64,000 nt of DNA, taken from the NCBI GenBank assembly GCA_963663375.1, contig OY760195.1, positions 1,984,001 through 2,048,000 of the forward strand, written 5' to 3'. How positions within the stretch are numbered: position 1 is the first letter of the stretch; the number at the start of each line of letters is the position of its first letter. Made by a program: the position numbers and the translations under genes. The notes beneath the pieces are model-generated. The model was not told the DNA's origin. It was given only the letters and a program-made list of their open reading frames with translations, and did not search any database. This DNA comes from JAYREN01 sp963663375. Its GTDB lineage: Bacteria > Acidobacteriota > Holophagae > Holophagales > Holophagaceae. Below, one piece after another: positions 51,035 through 59,997 of this stretch.

Positions 51035-53680
51035 CTACTTCACCACGATGCTCACCAGGGTGCCGTTGGGGGGTACGACGACCTTGACGATCTCCTTGCC
51101 CGCCAGGAAGCTCTGGGCCTCGGGGCAGGCCAGGGCGGCCTCCCGGCGCTGATCGAGGGTGGAGTCCGCGGCCATGCTGAGGCGACCCCGCACCTTGCCA
51201 TTCACCTGCACCACCACGGTGACGGCCTCGTCCACGCAGAGGGCCGGATCATATACGGGCCAAGGCACGGCCTGGAGGGAGGGCGCATGACCCAGCGTCT
51301 CCCAGACTTCCTCCGCCAAGTGGGGCGCGAAGGGATGGAGCAGGCGCACCAGCGTCTCGACGCCTTCTCGCGGCAGGGGATCGGCCTTCGCCAGTTCGTT
51401 GAGGTAGATCATCATCGCGGAGATGGCGGTGTTGAGCCGCAGGGCCTCGATGTCCTCGCCCACCTTGCGGATGGTCTTGTGCATGAGACGCAGGAGATCG
51501 CCCTGGGGCGCGCTGCCTGAGACGGGCTTCTGCCCCAGGTTCCAGCAGCGCTCCAGGAAGCGGCTCACACCCTGGATGCCCGTAGTGCTCCAGGGCTTGG
51601 TGGCCTCCAGGGGCCCCAGGAACATCTCGTAGAGCCTCAACGCATCGGCGCCGTGCTCGCGAATTACGTCATCGGGATTCACCACGTTGCCCCGGGACTT
51701 GGACATCTTGAAGGCCCGGGCCTCCACCTGGATCGCGGGATCGGCCTTCAGCACGATCTGAGGCCCCTTCTTCTCCGTGGCCTCCTCGGGAACCCTCACC
51801 ATCAGGACTTCTTCGCGACTGCCCTTGAGGCGATAGCCTCCCTCGGGATTGCTCTCCACCCGATCCCGGGGGACGAAGGTCCCGCCTTGCTGGTACCCGG
51901 TGTACTCGACTTCGCCCAGGATCATGCCCTGGTGCACGAGCTTGCCGAAGGGCTCGGGAACCTGCACGTGTCCAGCGTCCTGGAGCACCTTGTGCCAGAA
52001 GCGCGCGTAGAGCAGATGCAGCACGGCATGTTCGGCGCCGCCCACGTAGAGATCCACCGGCAGCCAGCGCTGTGCAGCCTCCTGGGACCAGCCCGCCTCG
52101 GGATTCTGGGGATCCATGAAACGCAGGTAATACCAGCAGGAACCCGCCCACTGGGGCATGGTGTTGGTTTCCCGGGCGTACCAGAGACCGTCCTTCTGGA
52201 AGAAGCGCCAGTCCGTGGCGCGCGCCAGGGTGCCCGCAGGATCCTCGCCGGGGTTGAAGTCCTCCAGTTCCGGCAAGCGCAGGGGCAGCTCGCACTCGTC
52301 CACGGGCATAGGCAGGTCGTATCGGATGGTGTAGGGATCGCCATCCCGGGGATCGCCGGAGGTCTCCACCGGGAAGTAGATGGGAATGGGCTCGCCCCAG
52401 TACCGCTGACGGCTGAAGACCCAGTCCCGCAGGCGGTACTCCACCCGCAGCTTGCCCTTGCCCGCCTTCTCCAGATCCTCGGTGACCCGCTTCTTGAAGG
52501 CCTCCGTGGCGAGGCCATCGTAGGCGCCGGAATTCACGGCCACGCCACATTCCGTCATGGCCTCCGTCAGCTCGCCTTCCATCACCTTGCCGTCCACGCT
52601 CACCACCTGGACCACGGGGATACCGAACTTGCGGGCGAACTCGAAATCGCGCTGGTCGTGGGCGGGCACGGCCATGATGGCTCCGGTGCCGTAGCCCATC
52701 ATCACGTAGTCCGCCACCCACACGGGCACCTTGGCGCCGTTGAGGGGGTTGATCACGTAGCCACCGGTGAAGACGCCGGTCTTCTCCTTGGCGGCCTTGC
52801 GGTCCAGATCCGAGCGGTTGATGGCCTGGTGGGCATAGGCCTCCACGGCGGCCTTCTGGTCGTGGGTGGTGAGCCGCTCCACGAATGGATGCTCCGGCGC
52901 CACCACCATGAACGTCACGCCGAAGAGCGTATCGGGCCGCGTGGTGAAGATCTCCAAGAAGCCGTTGCCATCGGCCAGGGGAAACTGGACCTCGGCGCCC
53001 TCGCTGCGGCCGATCCATTCCTCCTGCATGGTCTTGGTACTCTCGGGCCAGTCCGCCAGGCTCAGGTCATCCACCAGGCGATCCGCGTAGGCGGTGATCT
53101 TCAGCATCCACTGGCGCAGGGGCAGGCGCATCACGGGATGGCTGCCCCGCTCGCTCTTGCCATCGATGACTTCTTCGTTGGCCAGCACCGTGCCCAGGGC
53201 CGGGCACCAGTTCACGGGCTTCTCCGACTGGTAGGCCAGGCCGCGCTTGAAGAGTTGGAGGAAGATCCACTGGGTCCACTTCACATACGCGGGATCCGTG
53301 GTGTCGATCTCCCGATCCCAGTCGTAGGAGAGCCCCAGGGCCTGGATCTGACGCTTGAAGGTGGCGATGTTCTTCTGGGTCGTCACCGCCGGATGGGTGC
53401 CCGTCTGAATGGCGTACTGCTCCGCCGGCAGCCCGAAGGCGTCCCAACCCATGGGATGCAGCACCGCGTGCCCCGTGGCTCGCATGTAGCGGCAGTAGAT
53501 ATCCGTGGCCGTATAGCCCTCGGGATGCCCCACGTGCAGGCCAGCCCCGCTGGGGTACGGAAACATGTCCAGCACGTATTTCTTGGGCAGCTTGGGATCC
53601 TCGGGCGTCCTGAAGGTCCGATGCTCGGCCCAGTAGGCCTGCCATTTGGGCTCGATGAGGGAGGGCGTGTAGCGTTCCAT
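51035..53680 (-). CDS. leuS: Leucyl-tRNA synthetase
   Basis: The 881-aa class I synthetase carries the HIGH motif as LHVGH at residues 48-52 (PYPSGAGLHVGHPEGY) and KMSKS at 658-662 (FKMSKSRGNVVNP). It also has the CP1 editing domain (~225-420, with TTRPDTLFG and VPAHDQRDFEFA) and the leucine-specific insert. It charges tRNA-Leu. ATG 53680 has GGTGGG directly upstream; the longer frame is not homologous. The length agrees with bacterial LeuS. Confidence 0.97.
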   Translation of the reverse strand: MERYTPSLIEPKWQAYWAEHRTFRTPEDPKLPKKYVLDMFPYPSGAGLHVGHPEGYTATDIYCRYMRATGHAVLHPMGWDAFGLPAEQYAIQTGTHPAVTTQKNIATFKRQIQALGLSYDWDREIDTTDPAYVKWTQWIFLQLFKRGLAYQSEKPVNWCPALGTVLANEEVIDGKSERGSHPVMRLPLRQWMLKITAYADRLVDDLSLADWPESTKTMQEEWIGRSEGAEVQFPLADGNGFLEIFTTRPDTLFGVTFMVVAPEHPFVERLTTHDQKAAVEAYAHQAINRSDLDRKAAKEKTGVFTGGYVINPLNGAKVPVWVADYVMMGYGTGAIMAVPAHDQRDFEFARKFGIPVVQVVSVDGKVMEGELTEAMTECGVAVNSGAYDGLATEAFKKRVTEDLEKAGKGKLRVEYRLRDWVFSRQRYWGEPIPIYFPVETSGDPRDGDPYTIRYDLPMPVDECELPLRLPELEDFNPGEDPAGTLARATDWRFFQKDGLWYARETNTMPQWAGSCWYYLRFMDPQNPEAGWSQEAAQRWLPVDLYVGGAEHAVLHLLYARFWHKVLQDAGHVQVPEPFGKLVHQGMILGEVEYTGYQQGGTFVPRDRVESNPEGGYRLKGSREEVLMVRVPEEATEKKGPQIVLKADPAIQVEARAFKMSKSRGNVVNPDDVIREHGADALRLYEMFLGPLEATKPWSTTGIQGVSRFLERCWNLGQKPVSGSAPQGDLLRLMHKTIRKVGEDIEALRLNTAISAMMIYLNELAKADPLPREGVETLVRLLHPFAPHLAEEVWETLGHAPSLQAVPWPVYDPALCVDEAVTVVVQVNGKVRGRLSMAADSTLDQRREAALACPEAQSFLAGKEIVKVVVPPNGTLVSIVVK

Positions 53681-53914
53681 CCCACCAGAATCCCAAGGGA
53701 AGGCAAGGGGATCAAGGAGGATTCCCCGGAAGCTCGACGTTCTCATCCGTCCTCTCTGCAGGTTGTCCGGGTTCCGAGGGCGTTCATCGGGAATCAAGGG
53801 CAGGGATGCCACCGGACCCATAGCCTGGATACAACCCAGGAGCCTCTCGGTGTCGCGGATACCAGGGGCCCACCTTAACCTGGCGCCTTAGTCGCGCCCC
53901 TCTCGAGGTCTGCC

Positions 53915-54574
53915 ATGCTGTCCTGCAAAATTCCCCTTCTGGCCCTCTTCATCCTGGGAACCGGAACCTTGTCCCACACCCAGACGCCCGCTCCCAGGAT
54001 CGCCGAGCTGGAGGCCACCTTGTCCCGCAACGGAATGGATGTCGCGGCGCTGAAGGAACTCGGCGATCTCGCTTTCGCCAAGGCCGCCGCAGGCGATCAA
54101 CCCGCAGTGGGTCAGGCCCTGGAGATCTACCTTTCGCTCATGCAATTGGAACCATCCAACGCCAGTCACATCTGCCGCTACGGGAGCCTGTCCGCCATGA
54201 AGGGGCGGGATGCCACCCTGCCCATGGCGCGGCTGTGGTACGTGCAAAAGGGCCTGGAAGCCATGGGCAAGGCGGTGACCATGGCGCCCGATGATCCCGG
54301 CATCCGCCTAACTCGGGCCAATACCTGCGGCGCCCTTCCCCCGCAGTTCAAGCAGCTGGAGACGGCCATCCAGGATTGTCAGCATCTGGATCGCCTCATG
54401 GTCAAGGCGCCCCAGTATTTCCCAAAGGATCTCGTCTTCCAGACACGGTTATTGCTGGCCTCTTCTCTCAAAAAAGCGGATCGAAAGGATGAAGCTCGAA
54501 GCATCCTGGAAAAGGTAAAGGTCGAGGCCAAGGGAACTCCCTTCGCCGCCCAGGCAGAAGAACTGCTGAAATAG
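53915..54574 (+). CDS. Exported TPR-like helical-repeat protein
   Basis: The 219-aa product has a signal peptide (CKIPLLALFILGTGTLSH) and helical repeats resembling tetratricopeptides (~30-190): LKELGDLAFAKAAAGDQPAVGQALEIYLSLMQLEP and MARLWYVQKGLEAMGKAVTMAPDDPGIRL. It ends in a solvent-exposed helix (EEAR/ILEKVKVEAKG). It is directly followed by the LytS-type sensor (four-bp gap), so it may be part of the same sensory unit, for example an accessory periplasmic protein. The family is unassigned. Confidence 0.7.
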   Translation: MLSCKIPLLALFILGTGTLSHTQTPAPRIAELEATLSRNGMDVAALKELGDLAFAKAAAGDQPAVGQALEIYLSLMQLEPSNASHICRYGSLSAMKGRDATLPMARLWYVQKGLEAMGKAVTMAPDDPGIRLTRANTCGALPPQFKQLETAIQDCQHLDRLMVKAPQYFPKDLVFQTRLLLASSLKKADRKDEARSILEKVKVEAKGTPFAAQAEELLK

Positions 54575-54578
54575 AACT

Positions 54579-55604
54579 ATGCGCCTCCTGTTCCGGATCC
54601 TGCTGGCCAACCAGCTCTTGGCCATCGTCCTCCTTGTCGCCTTGACCCTCATTTACGGGCCGCGGAACCTGCCGAACCTTTGGTTACCCGTCCTCGTGAT
54701 CACCCAGGCGGTGGGGGGCTGCGTTGGGCTGCTGTTTGCGGGGCTGGAGGCCAGCGGGATCTACCACGGGGCGCCCCGGCTCGCCCAGCAGGCCGCCAGG
54801 GCCGGTGCCGTGCTGCTGGGCACAGTCCTAGGCATGTGCCTGGGCCTACTCATACTCAAGGCCCTCCGGCCAGGGCTGACCCTCGACCGCGGCTCCATTA
54901 TCAACACTGGCGCCTTCGCCCTGCTCATCGCCGCAGTCATGGCGGCTCTCAATATCCTGCTGGGCCGCCTGAAATCGAGCATCGAACAGAAGGCCATCGA
55001 GATCCAGAAGTTGCGAGAATTGGAGGCTCTGACCCGCCTGACCAGCCTGCAGGGCAAGGTGAATCCCCATTTCCTGTTCAATACCCTGAATACCATGCTC
55101 AATCTGGTGCATACCTCCCCCGATGCCGTCGAAACCTTGATCCTCAGCCTGTCGGAGCTGTATCGCAGCATGCTCAAGCTGCCGGACACGGGATTCATTC
55201 CACTCTCCCAGGAGCTGGATCTCGTGCGCCGCTACCTGGAAATCGAACAGATCCGTCTAGGCTCGCGCCTGACCTTTGAATTGGAAATGCTCCCGGAAGT
55301 GGCGGCCTTCCCTGTGCCCCCGCTGTTGGTGGAACCCCTGGCGGAGAATGCCGTGGAACATGGCATCGGCCCCAGACCCGAGGGGGGCCACGTCCGGATC
55401 CAGGCTCGGTCCGAAGGCGACACTCTGTGCGTGGCGGTGGAAGACGATGGCGTTGGCCTCACCTCGGCCAAGGGCGAGAACGGCTTTGGCCTCTATAGCA
55501 TTCGGGAGAGGCTGCGCATCCTGTACGGGGGGCGGGCCAGCTTGACGCTCCTCCCCCCAGCCGGCGGCGGCTTCCGGGCCGAACTGCGGGTGCCCCGTGA
55601 TTAG
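54579..55604 (+). CDS. LytS/YehU-type sensor histidine kinase
   Basis: The 341-aa protein has four N-terminal membrane helices (~5-25, ~35-55, ~75-95, ~108-128), then the LytS-type His_kinase domain with phospho-His164 in GKVNPHFLFNTLNTMLNLV. The HATPase domain has VPPLLVEPLAENAVEHGI, VAVEDDGVGL and GFGLYSIRERL. It pairs with the LytTR regulator that follows, overlapping by eight bases. The signal is unknown. Confidence 0.9.
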   Translation: MRLLFRILLANQLLAIVLLVALTLIYGPRNLPNLWLPVLVITQAVGGCVGLLFAGLEASGIYHGAPRLAQQAARAGAVLLGTVLGMCLGLLILKALRPGLTLDRGSIINTGAFALLIAAVMAALNILLGRLKSSIEQKAIEIQKLRELEALTRLTSLQGKVNPHFLFNTLNTMLNLVHTSPDAVETLILSLSELYRSMLKLPDTGFIPLSQELDLVRRYLEIEQIRLGSRLTFELEMLPEVAAFPVPPLLVEPLAENAVEHGIGPRPEGGHVRIQARSEGDTLCVAVEDDGVGLTSAKGENGFGLYSIRERLRILYGGRASLTLLPPAGGGFRAELRVPRD

Positions 55605-56337
55605 GACCCTGTTGGTCGAAGACGAGCCCCACTCCCTGGAACGCCTGCGGAGTGTGCTGGCGGGGCACCCGGAGTTGGAGATCGTTGGAGAGGCCACGGA
55701 CGGCACGTCCGCCATCGCGCTGGTGGACGCGCTCAGGCCTGAGCTCCTGTTCCTGGATATCCACATGCCGGGCTGCGATGGGTTCCAGGTAATCTCACGG
55801 ACCGCGCATCGCCCCATGGTGGTGTTCGTTACGGCCTACGACGAATACGCCATCAGGGCCTTCGATGCCAACGCGGTGGATTATCTACTCAAGCCGAGTT
55901 CCCGGGAGCGCATCTTCGAGGCCGTGGAACGCGTGCTGGCCCGTCGGCAGCCCGTGGACGGCAACCTCGTCGAGACCCTCAGGGCCGCTCTGGGGGGTCC
56001 AACCTACCTTCGCCGTTTCCTCGTGAAAGTGGGCGACGAGATTATCGTCATCCCCGAAGCCGAGGTGCTCTGCTTCCGGGCCGAGGACAAGTACGTGAAC
56101 CTGTGCACCGAGGGGCGCACCTTCATCACGGACTTCACCCTCAAAGAACTGGAACAGCGCCTGGATCCTGGGAAATTCTCACGGATCCACAAGAGCGCAA
56201 TCGTCGCGCTGCACCGTGTGAGCCGCATCGCCAAGTGGTTCCAGGGGGAGCAGGTCGTGGTGCTCGACGACAAGGCGGGCACCCGCCTGAAGGTGGGGCG
56301 CGCCTATGTCGAGAGCTTTAAGGCCCGGTTGGGTTGA
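55597..56337 (+). CDS. LytTR-family response regulator
   Basis: The 246-aa protein has a receiver domain (acidic pair 8-10, phosphoacceptor Asp54 in LLFLDIHMPG, Lys99) and a C-terminal LytTR DNA-binding domain (~135-245, VLCFRAEDKYVNLCTEGRTFITDFTLKELEQRL and KSAIVALHRVSRIAKWF). It starts with GTG at 55597 inside the end of the kinase gene. LytTR regulators bind direct repeats near target promoters; no clear target repeat was found nearby. Confidence 0.93.
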   Translation: MIRTLLVEDEPHSLERLRSVLAGHPELEIVGEATDGTSAIALVDALRPELLFLDIHMPGCDGFQVISRTAHRPMVVFVTAYDEYAIRAFDANAVDYLLKPSSRERIFEAVERVLARRQPVDGNLVETLRAALGGPTYLRRFLVKVGDEIIVIPEAEVLCFRAEDKYVNLCTEGRTFITDFTLKELEQRLDPGKFSRIHKSAIVALHRVSRIAKWFQGEQVVVLDDKAGTRLKVGRAYVESFKARLG

Positions 56338-56341
56338 GGCC

Positions 56342-58225
56342 TCAGCCCAATTCCTTGGCCACCATTTCGTTGATCCGCGCCAGGAAGGCCGCGGGGTCCT
56401 CGGGCCGTGAGCCTTCGGCGATGAGGGCCTGGTCGTGGAGGAGGTGGGCGTAGCCCTCCAGACGGGCATCGGCGGGGTCGGTCTGGTATCGCGCCAGCAG
56501 AGCCTTCACCGTGGGGTGCTCGGGGTTCAGCTCCAGCACCCGGGGGCTGGGGCCGCGGCCCTGACCTTGGCCGAGGCGCGCCAACAACTGCTCCATGTGG
56601 GGATCCAGGGCATCGTCCGCGGCCACCAGGCAGGCGGCGCTCTCCTTCAGGCGGCTGGAGAGGCGCACGTCCTTGAGGCCCGTGAGTTGGGTCTTGAAGA
56701 GCTCCAGCAGGGGCTTGAATTCCCCGGCGGCAGCCTGGGCCTTCTCCTTCTCGGCCTCGGGCAGCTCCGGGGCGTGTCGATCGGCGGCCTTCAGGGCGTG
56801 GCCCTTGTACTCAGGCAGGCCGGGGATCACGAAGGGATCGATGGGATCGGTGAGCAGGAGCACATCCCAACCCTGGGCCTTGAAGGCCTCCAGGCTGGGT
56901 GCGTGGGCCAGGGTGGCGCGATCCTCCCCCGCCAGGTGGTAGATGTCCTTCTGGGCCTCCAGCATGGCTTCGACGTATTCCGCCAGTGTAATGACCTGGC
57001 CGGGTTCACCCTTGAGGTGCTCGAAGAGCAGGAGATCGGCGATGGCCTCGCGGCGCTCCCAGTCCCGGCCCAGGCCCTCCTTCAGAATCTGGCCCAACTC
57101 CTTGAAGAATTCGGCGTAGGTCTCCCGTTCGTTGGCCTTCAGTTCCTCCAGGGCCTTCATGACCTGCTTGACGAGGTTCTTCTGGATCCGCTCCAGCAGC
57201 GGATTCTGCTGGAGCAGCTCCCGGCTCACGTTGAGAGGCAGATCCGGGCAGTCCACCACGCCCTTCACGAAGCGCAGCCACGCGGGCAGCAGCGCCTCGC
57301 AGGGATCTTGGATGAGCACGCGGTTGATGTAGAGGCGCGGCCCCACCTTGGCATCGCCGAACTGGAGATCCATGCTCTTGTGCCTGGGAATGAACAGAAG
57401 GGCCCGGAAGCTGGGCGTGCCCTCCGCCTGCACATGGATCACCTTGAGGGGCGCCTCGAAGTCATTGGAGATCTGCCGATAGAAGGCGTGGTATTCCTCC
57501 TCGTTGATCTCGGCCTTGCTCCGCAGCCACAGGGCCTTCTGGGTGTTCAGGGTCTCGTCCTCGAAGGTGGTCTTGTCTTCCACCTTCTTCTCCACCGCCA
57601 TCACGATGGGATGCTCGATGAAATCCGAGAACTGCTTCACCAGGCCCCGCAGGCGCCAGGTCTCCAGGAAGTCCTTTTCATCGGCCTTCAGGTGCAGGAT
57701 CACATCCGTTCCCCGCCCCGCCCGTTCCGCGGGGGCCACGGTGAATTCGCCCTGGCCATCGGATTCCCAGCGGACGGCCTCCTTCGCACCCGCGGGGCGC
57801 GAAATCACCGTCACCTTGTCGGCCACCATGAAGGCGCTGTAGAAGCCCACGCCGAATTGCCCGATGAGCTCGGGCCGCGAGGTGGCTTCGGCCTCCTTGA
57901 GGCGCTCCAGGAAGGCCCGGGTGCCGCTCTTGGCGATGGTGCCCAGGTGCTCGATGATGGCCTCACGATCCATGCCCAGGCCGTTGTCGGACACCGTGAG
58001 GGTGGCCGCCTCGCGATCCACGCTCAGGCGGATGACCCAATCCCGATCGCCCTCCAGCAGCGCCTCGTTCTCCAGGCTGTTAAAGCGCACACGATCGATG
58101 GCGTCGCTGGCGTTGCTCAGCAGCTCGCGAAGGAAGATCTCCTTGTGGGAATAGAGCGAGTGGGTGATCAGGTGGAGCACCTGCTTGAGTTCGCTCTTGA
58201 AATTCATGGTTTCAGTAGTGCTCAT
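56342..58225 (-). CDS. htpG: Chaperone HtpG (Hsp90)
   Basis: The 627-aa protein has the GHKL ATPase core: FLRELLSNASDAIDRVRF with Asn/Asp, DNGLGMDREAIIEHLGTIAKSGTRAF, and GQFGVGFYSAFMVAD. The middle and C-terminal dimerisation domains of Hsp90 follow. ATG 58225 (MSTTETMNFKSEL) is preferred; GAGG lies ten bases upstream. It is convergent with the LytTR gene (four-bp gap). Confidence 0.96.
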   Translation of the reverse strand: MSTTETMNFKSELKQVLHLITHSLYSHKEIFLRELLSNASDAIDRVRFNSLENEALLEGDRDWVIRLSVDREAATLTVSDNGLGMDREAIIEHLGTIAKSGTRAFLERLKEAEATSRPELIGQFGVGFYSAFMVADKVTVISRPAGAKEAVRWESDGQGEFTVAPAERAGRGTDVILHLKADEKDFLETWRLRGLVKQFSDFIEHPIVMAVEKKVEDKTTFEDETLNTQKALWLRSKAEINEEEYHAFYRQISNDFEAPLKVIHVQAEGTPSFRALLFIPRHKSMDLQFGDAKVGPRLYINRVLIQDPCEALLPAWLRFVKGVVDCPDLPLNVSRELLQQNPLLERIQKNLVKQVMKALEELKANERETYAEFFKELGQILKEGLGRDWERREAIADLLLFEHLKGEPGQVITLAEYVEAMLEAQKDIYHLAGEDRATLAHAPSLEAFKAQGWDVLLLTDPIDPFVIPGLPEYKGHALKAADRHAPELPEAEKEKAQAAAGEFKPLLELFKTQLTGLKDVRLSSRLKESAACLVAADDALDPHMEQLLARLGQGQGRGPSPRVLELNPEHPTVKALLARYQTDPADARLEGYAHLLHDQALIAEGSRPEDPAAFLARINEMVAKELG

Positions 58226-58337
58226 GGCATCTGCCTCATTCAAAGGGCCAACAGGCGGCCAAGGAAATCATCCTGCCATCCGCCAGGGTTCGAAGCCAAG
58301 GGGAGCGGGAGCCCGACCCTGCCAATCCGCCTTTGTG

Positions 58338-58480
58338 CTTTTTGCGTTCTTTGTGGCTATAGAGGGTCGGCCCCAGCCTGATGGATTCTCGGGCGATTGC
58401 CGCCAGACCTGACGTTCTGCCCTGATGGCCAAGCAACGGAAAATGATTGGCCACAGAGAACGCAGAGATCGCAAAAGAAC
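58338..58480. repeat. Imperfect inverted repeat with 'gttctctgtggc' arms (site D)
   Basis: The left arm TTTGCGTTCTTTGTGGC (58341-58357) and the reverse complement of the right arm (58450-58467, GCCACAGAGAACGCAGAG) match at 15 of 17 positions. The arms bracket ~90 bp. It lies between the rlmN end and the htpG start. The same C/T-rich words occur at 24.79 kb. Confidence 0.6.
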
Positions 58481-58500
58481 GCGTGGATGATTCGCTCGAA

Positions 58501-59622
58501 TCAATGCGCCTCGGCCTTCTTCCGCCCTTCTCGCACCAGTTGTCCACAGGCCCCCGCCACATCCTGACCCCGGCTGCGGCGCACGCTTAGGGTGAGCCCG
58601 GCCTCGGAGAGCAGGCGGCCGAGCTCGTGGATGCGCTCCTCCGTGGGCGGCTCGAAGCCTGCGCCCTCGTGGGCATTGAAGGGGATCAGGTTGATCTTGC
58701 TGGGGAAGCGTCGGGCGAATCGAATGAGGCGGTGGGCATCTTCCAGGCTGTCGGTCACGCCCTTCAGCAGCACGTACTCCAGGGTGATGCGTTCCCCGTT
58801 CTCCAGGGGAAAGGCTTGCAGGGCCTGGGCCAGGGCCTCCAGGTTCCACACCCGGTTCACGGGCATGATGCGCGAACGGTAGTCGTCGGTGGTGGCATTG
58901 AGCGAAAGCGCCAGGCGGGGGCGCTTGGCAAAGGTCCCCAAGCGGGTGATGCCGCTGACGAGACCAGAAGTGCTGAGGGTGATCCGCCGAGGTGGGATGG
59001 CCAGCCCCTTGGGATCCGTGAGAATGGCGAAGGCCTCCATCACGTGATCCAGGTTGTGCATGGGCTCGCCCATGCCCATGAAGACGAGGTTCACGGGCTC
59101 CGGCGCGCGGTGGCCATGGGCATTCAGCATGGCCATCACCTGGCCCACGATTTCCGCCGCCGTGAGGTTGCGGATGATGCCCATCTGCCCCGTGGCGCAG
59201 AAGGTGCAGCCCATGGCGCAGCCCACCTGGCTGGACAGGCAGAGCGTGCGCCGATCCGCGTAGGGCATATGGACGCCCTCGATCTGCTTCCCGTCGCCCA
59301 GACGGAACACATGCTTGGCGCTACCGTCTTCGCTCGTGTGGGATTCCACGATCTCGGGCCAGGCCAGGTCCACCTCGGCCTGGAGGCGCTCCCGCAGCCC
59401 CTGGGGCAGATTGGTGAAGGCCTCCCAACGGGTGTAGCGATGCCTGAAGAGGCCTTCGAAGGCCTGAGTCGCCCGGAAGGCTGGTTCGCCCAATGCGGCC
59501 ATCAGGGTCTTCAGGGCCGCCAGGGACATCCCCGCCGCATTGGGTCGCAGCGATCCTTCCTGTTCGGGCGCAGGGGAAGCCCACAGGGGCGGCGCCGCAG
59601 GATTTGACGGGCCTTCGGTCAT
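58501..59622 (-). CDS. rlmN: Dual-specificity 23S rRNA/tRNA A2-methyltransferase RlmN
   Basis: The 373-aa radical-SAM enzyme shows the cluster-binding CxxxCxxC at Cys135/139/142 (CAMGCTFCATGQMG). It also has GMGEPMHNLDHV, LSLNATTDDYRSRIMP and the C-terminal methyl-acceptor region GQDVAGACGQL with its Cys. It adds a methyl to C2 of A2503 in 23S rRNA and A37 in some tRNAs. ATG 59622 follows AGAGGA. A low-complexity N-terminal ~30 residues precede the conserved core. Confidence 0.96.
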   Translation of the reverse strand: MTEGPSNPAAPPLWASPAPEQEGSLRPNAAGMSLAALKTLMAALGEPAFRATQAFEGLFRHRYTRWEAFTNLPQGLRERLQAEVDLAWPEIVESHTSEDGSAKHVFRLGDGKQIEGVHMPYADRRTLCLSSQVGCAMGCTFCATGQMGIIRNLTAAEIVGQVMAMLNAHGHRAPEPVNLVFMGMGEPMHNLDHVMEAFAILTDPKGLAIPPRRITLSTSGLVSGITRLGTFAKRPRLALSLNATTDDYRSRIMPVNRVWNLEALAQALQAFPLENGERITLEYVLLKGVTDSLEDAHRLIRFARRFPSKINLIPFNAHEGAGFEPPTEERIHELGRLLSEAGLTLSVRRSRGQDVAGACGQLVREGRKKAEAH

Positions 59623-59642
59623 TCCGAATTCCTCTCGCTCAT

Positions 59643-59972
59643 TCAATCCAACGCGATCTTGAAGGTCCGCAGGAAGGCGCGATCCTCCTCGGACCACTGG
59701 GCGGCCGGGCGCTCGGCCTCGGTGGGGAAGGTAGATTCCACCGAAGCAAAGCGCGGCTCATCCCTGGTCTCGAGGACATCTTCGTCCAGGGATTCGCTCT
59801 TTTCTTCGCGCTTGTGGAGGGCCACGGTGGCCTCCAGCAGCAGGGTCACCTCGAAGCCTTCCCCCTGTATTTCCCGCGCCAGGGCTCGGCTGGCGGGGTC
59901 GGCGGCCAGGGCCTGTACGAGTGCATGGCCGAGGCGATCCACCAGTTCGTGCAAATGCTCGGGGATCTCCAT
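59643..59972 (-). CDS. Hypothetical protein (109 aa)
   Basis: The product starts MEIPEHLHELVDRLGHALVQALAADPAS and is helical and acidic (ESLDEDVLETRDEPRF). GGAGG lies six bases before ATG 59972. It is co-directional with rlmN (20-bp gap) and with the channel gene. No family is recognised. Composition is balanced, so it is probably real. Confidence 0.6.
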   Translation of the reverse strand: MEIPEHLHELVDRLGHALVQALAADPASRALAREIQGEGFEVTLLLEATVALHKREEKSESLDEDVLETRDEPRFASVESTFPTEAERPAAQWSEEDRAFLRTFKIALD

Positions 59973-59997
59973 CACAGCCTCCGGAACAATTGTACTC

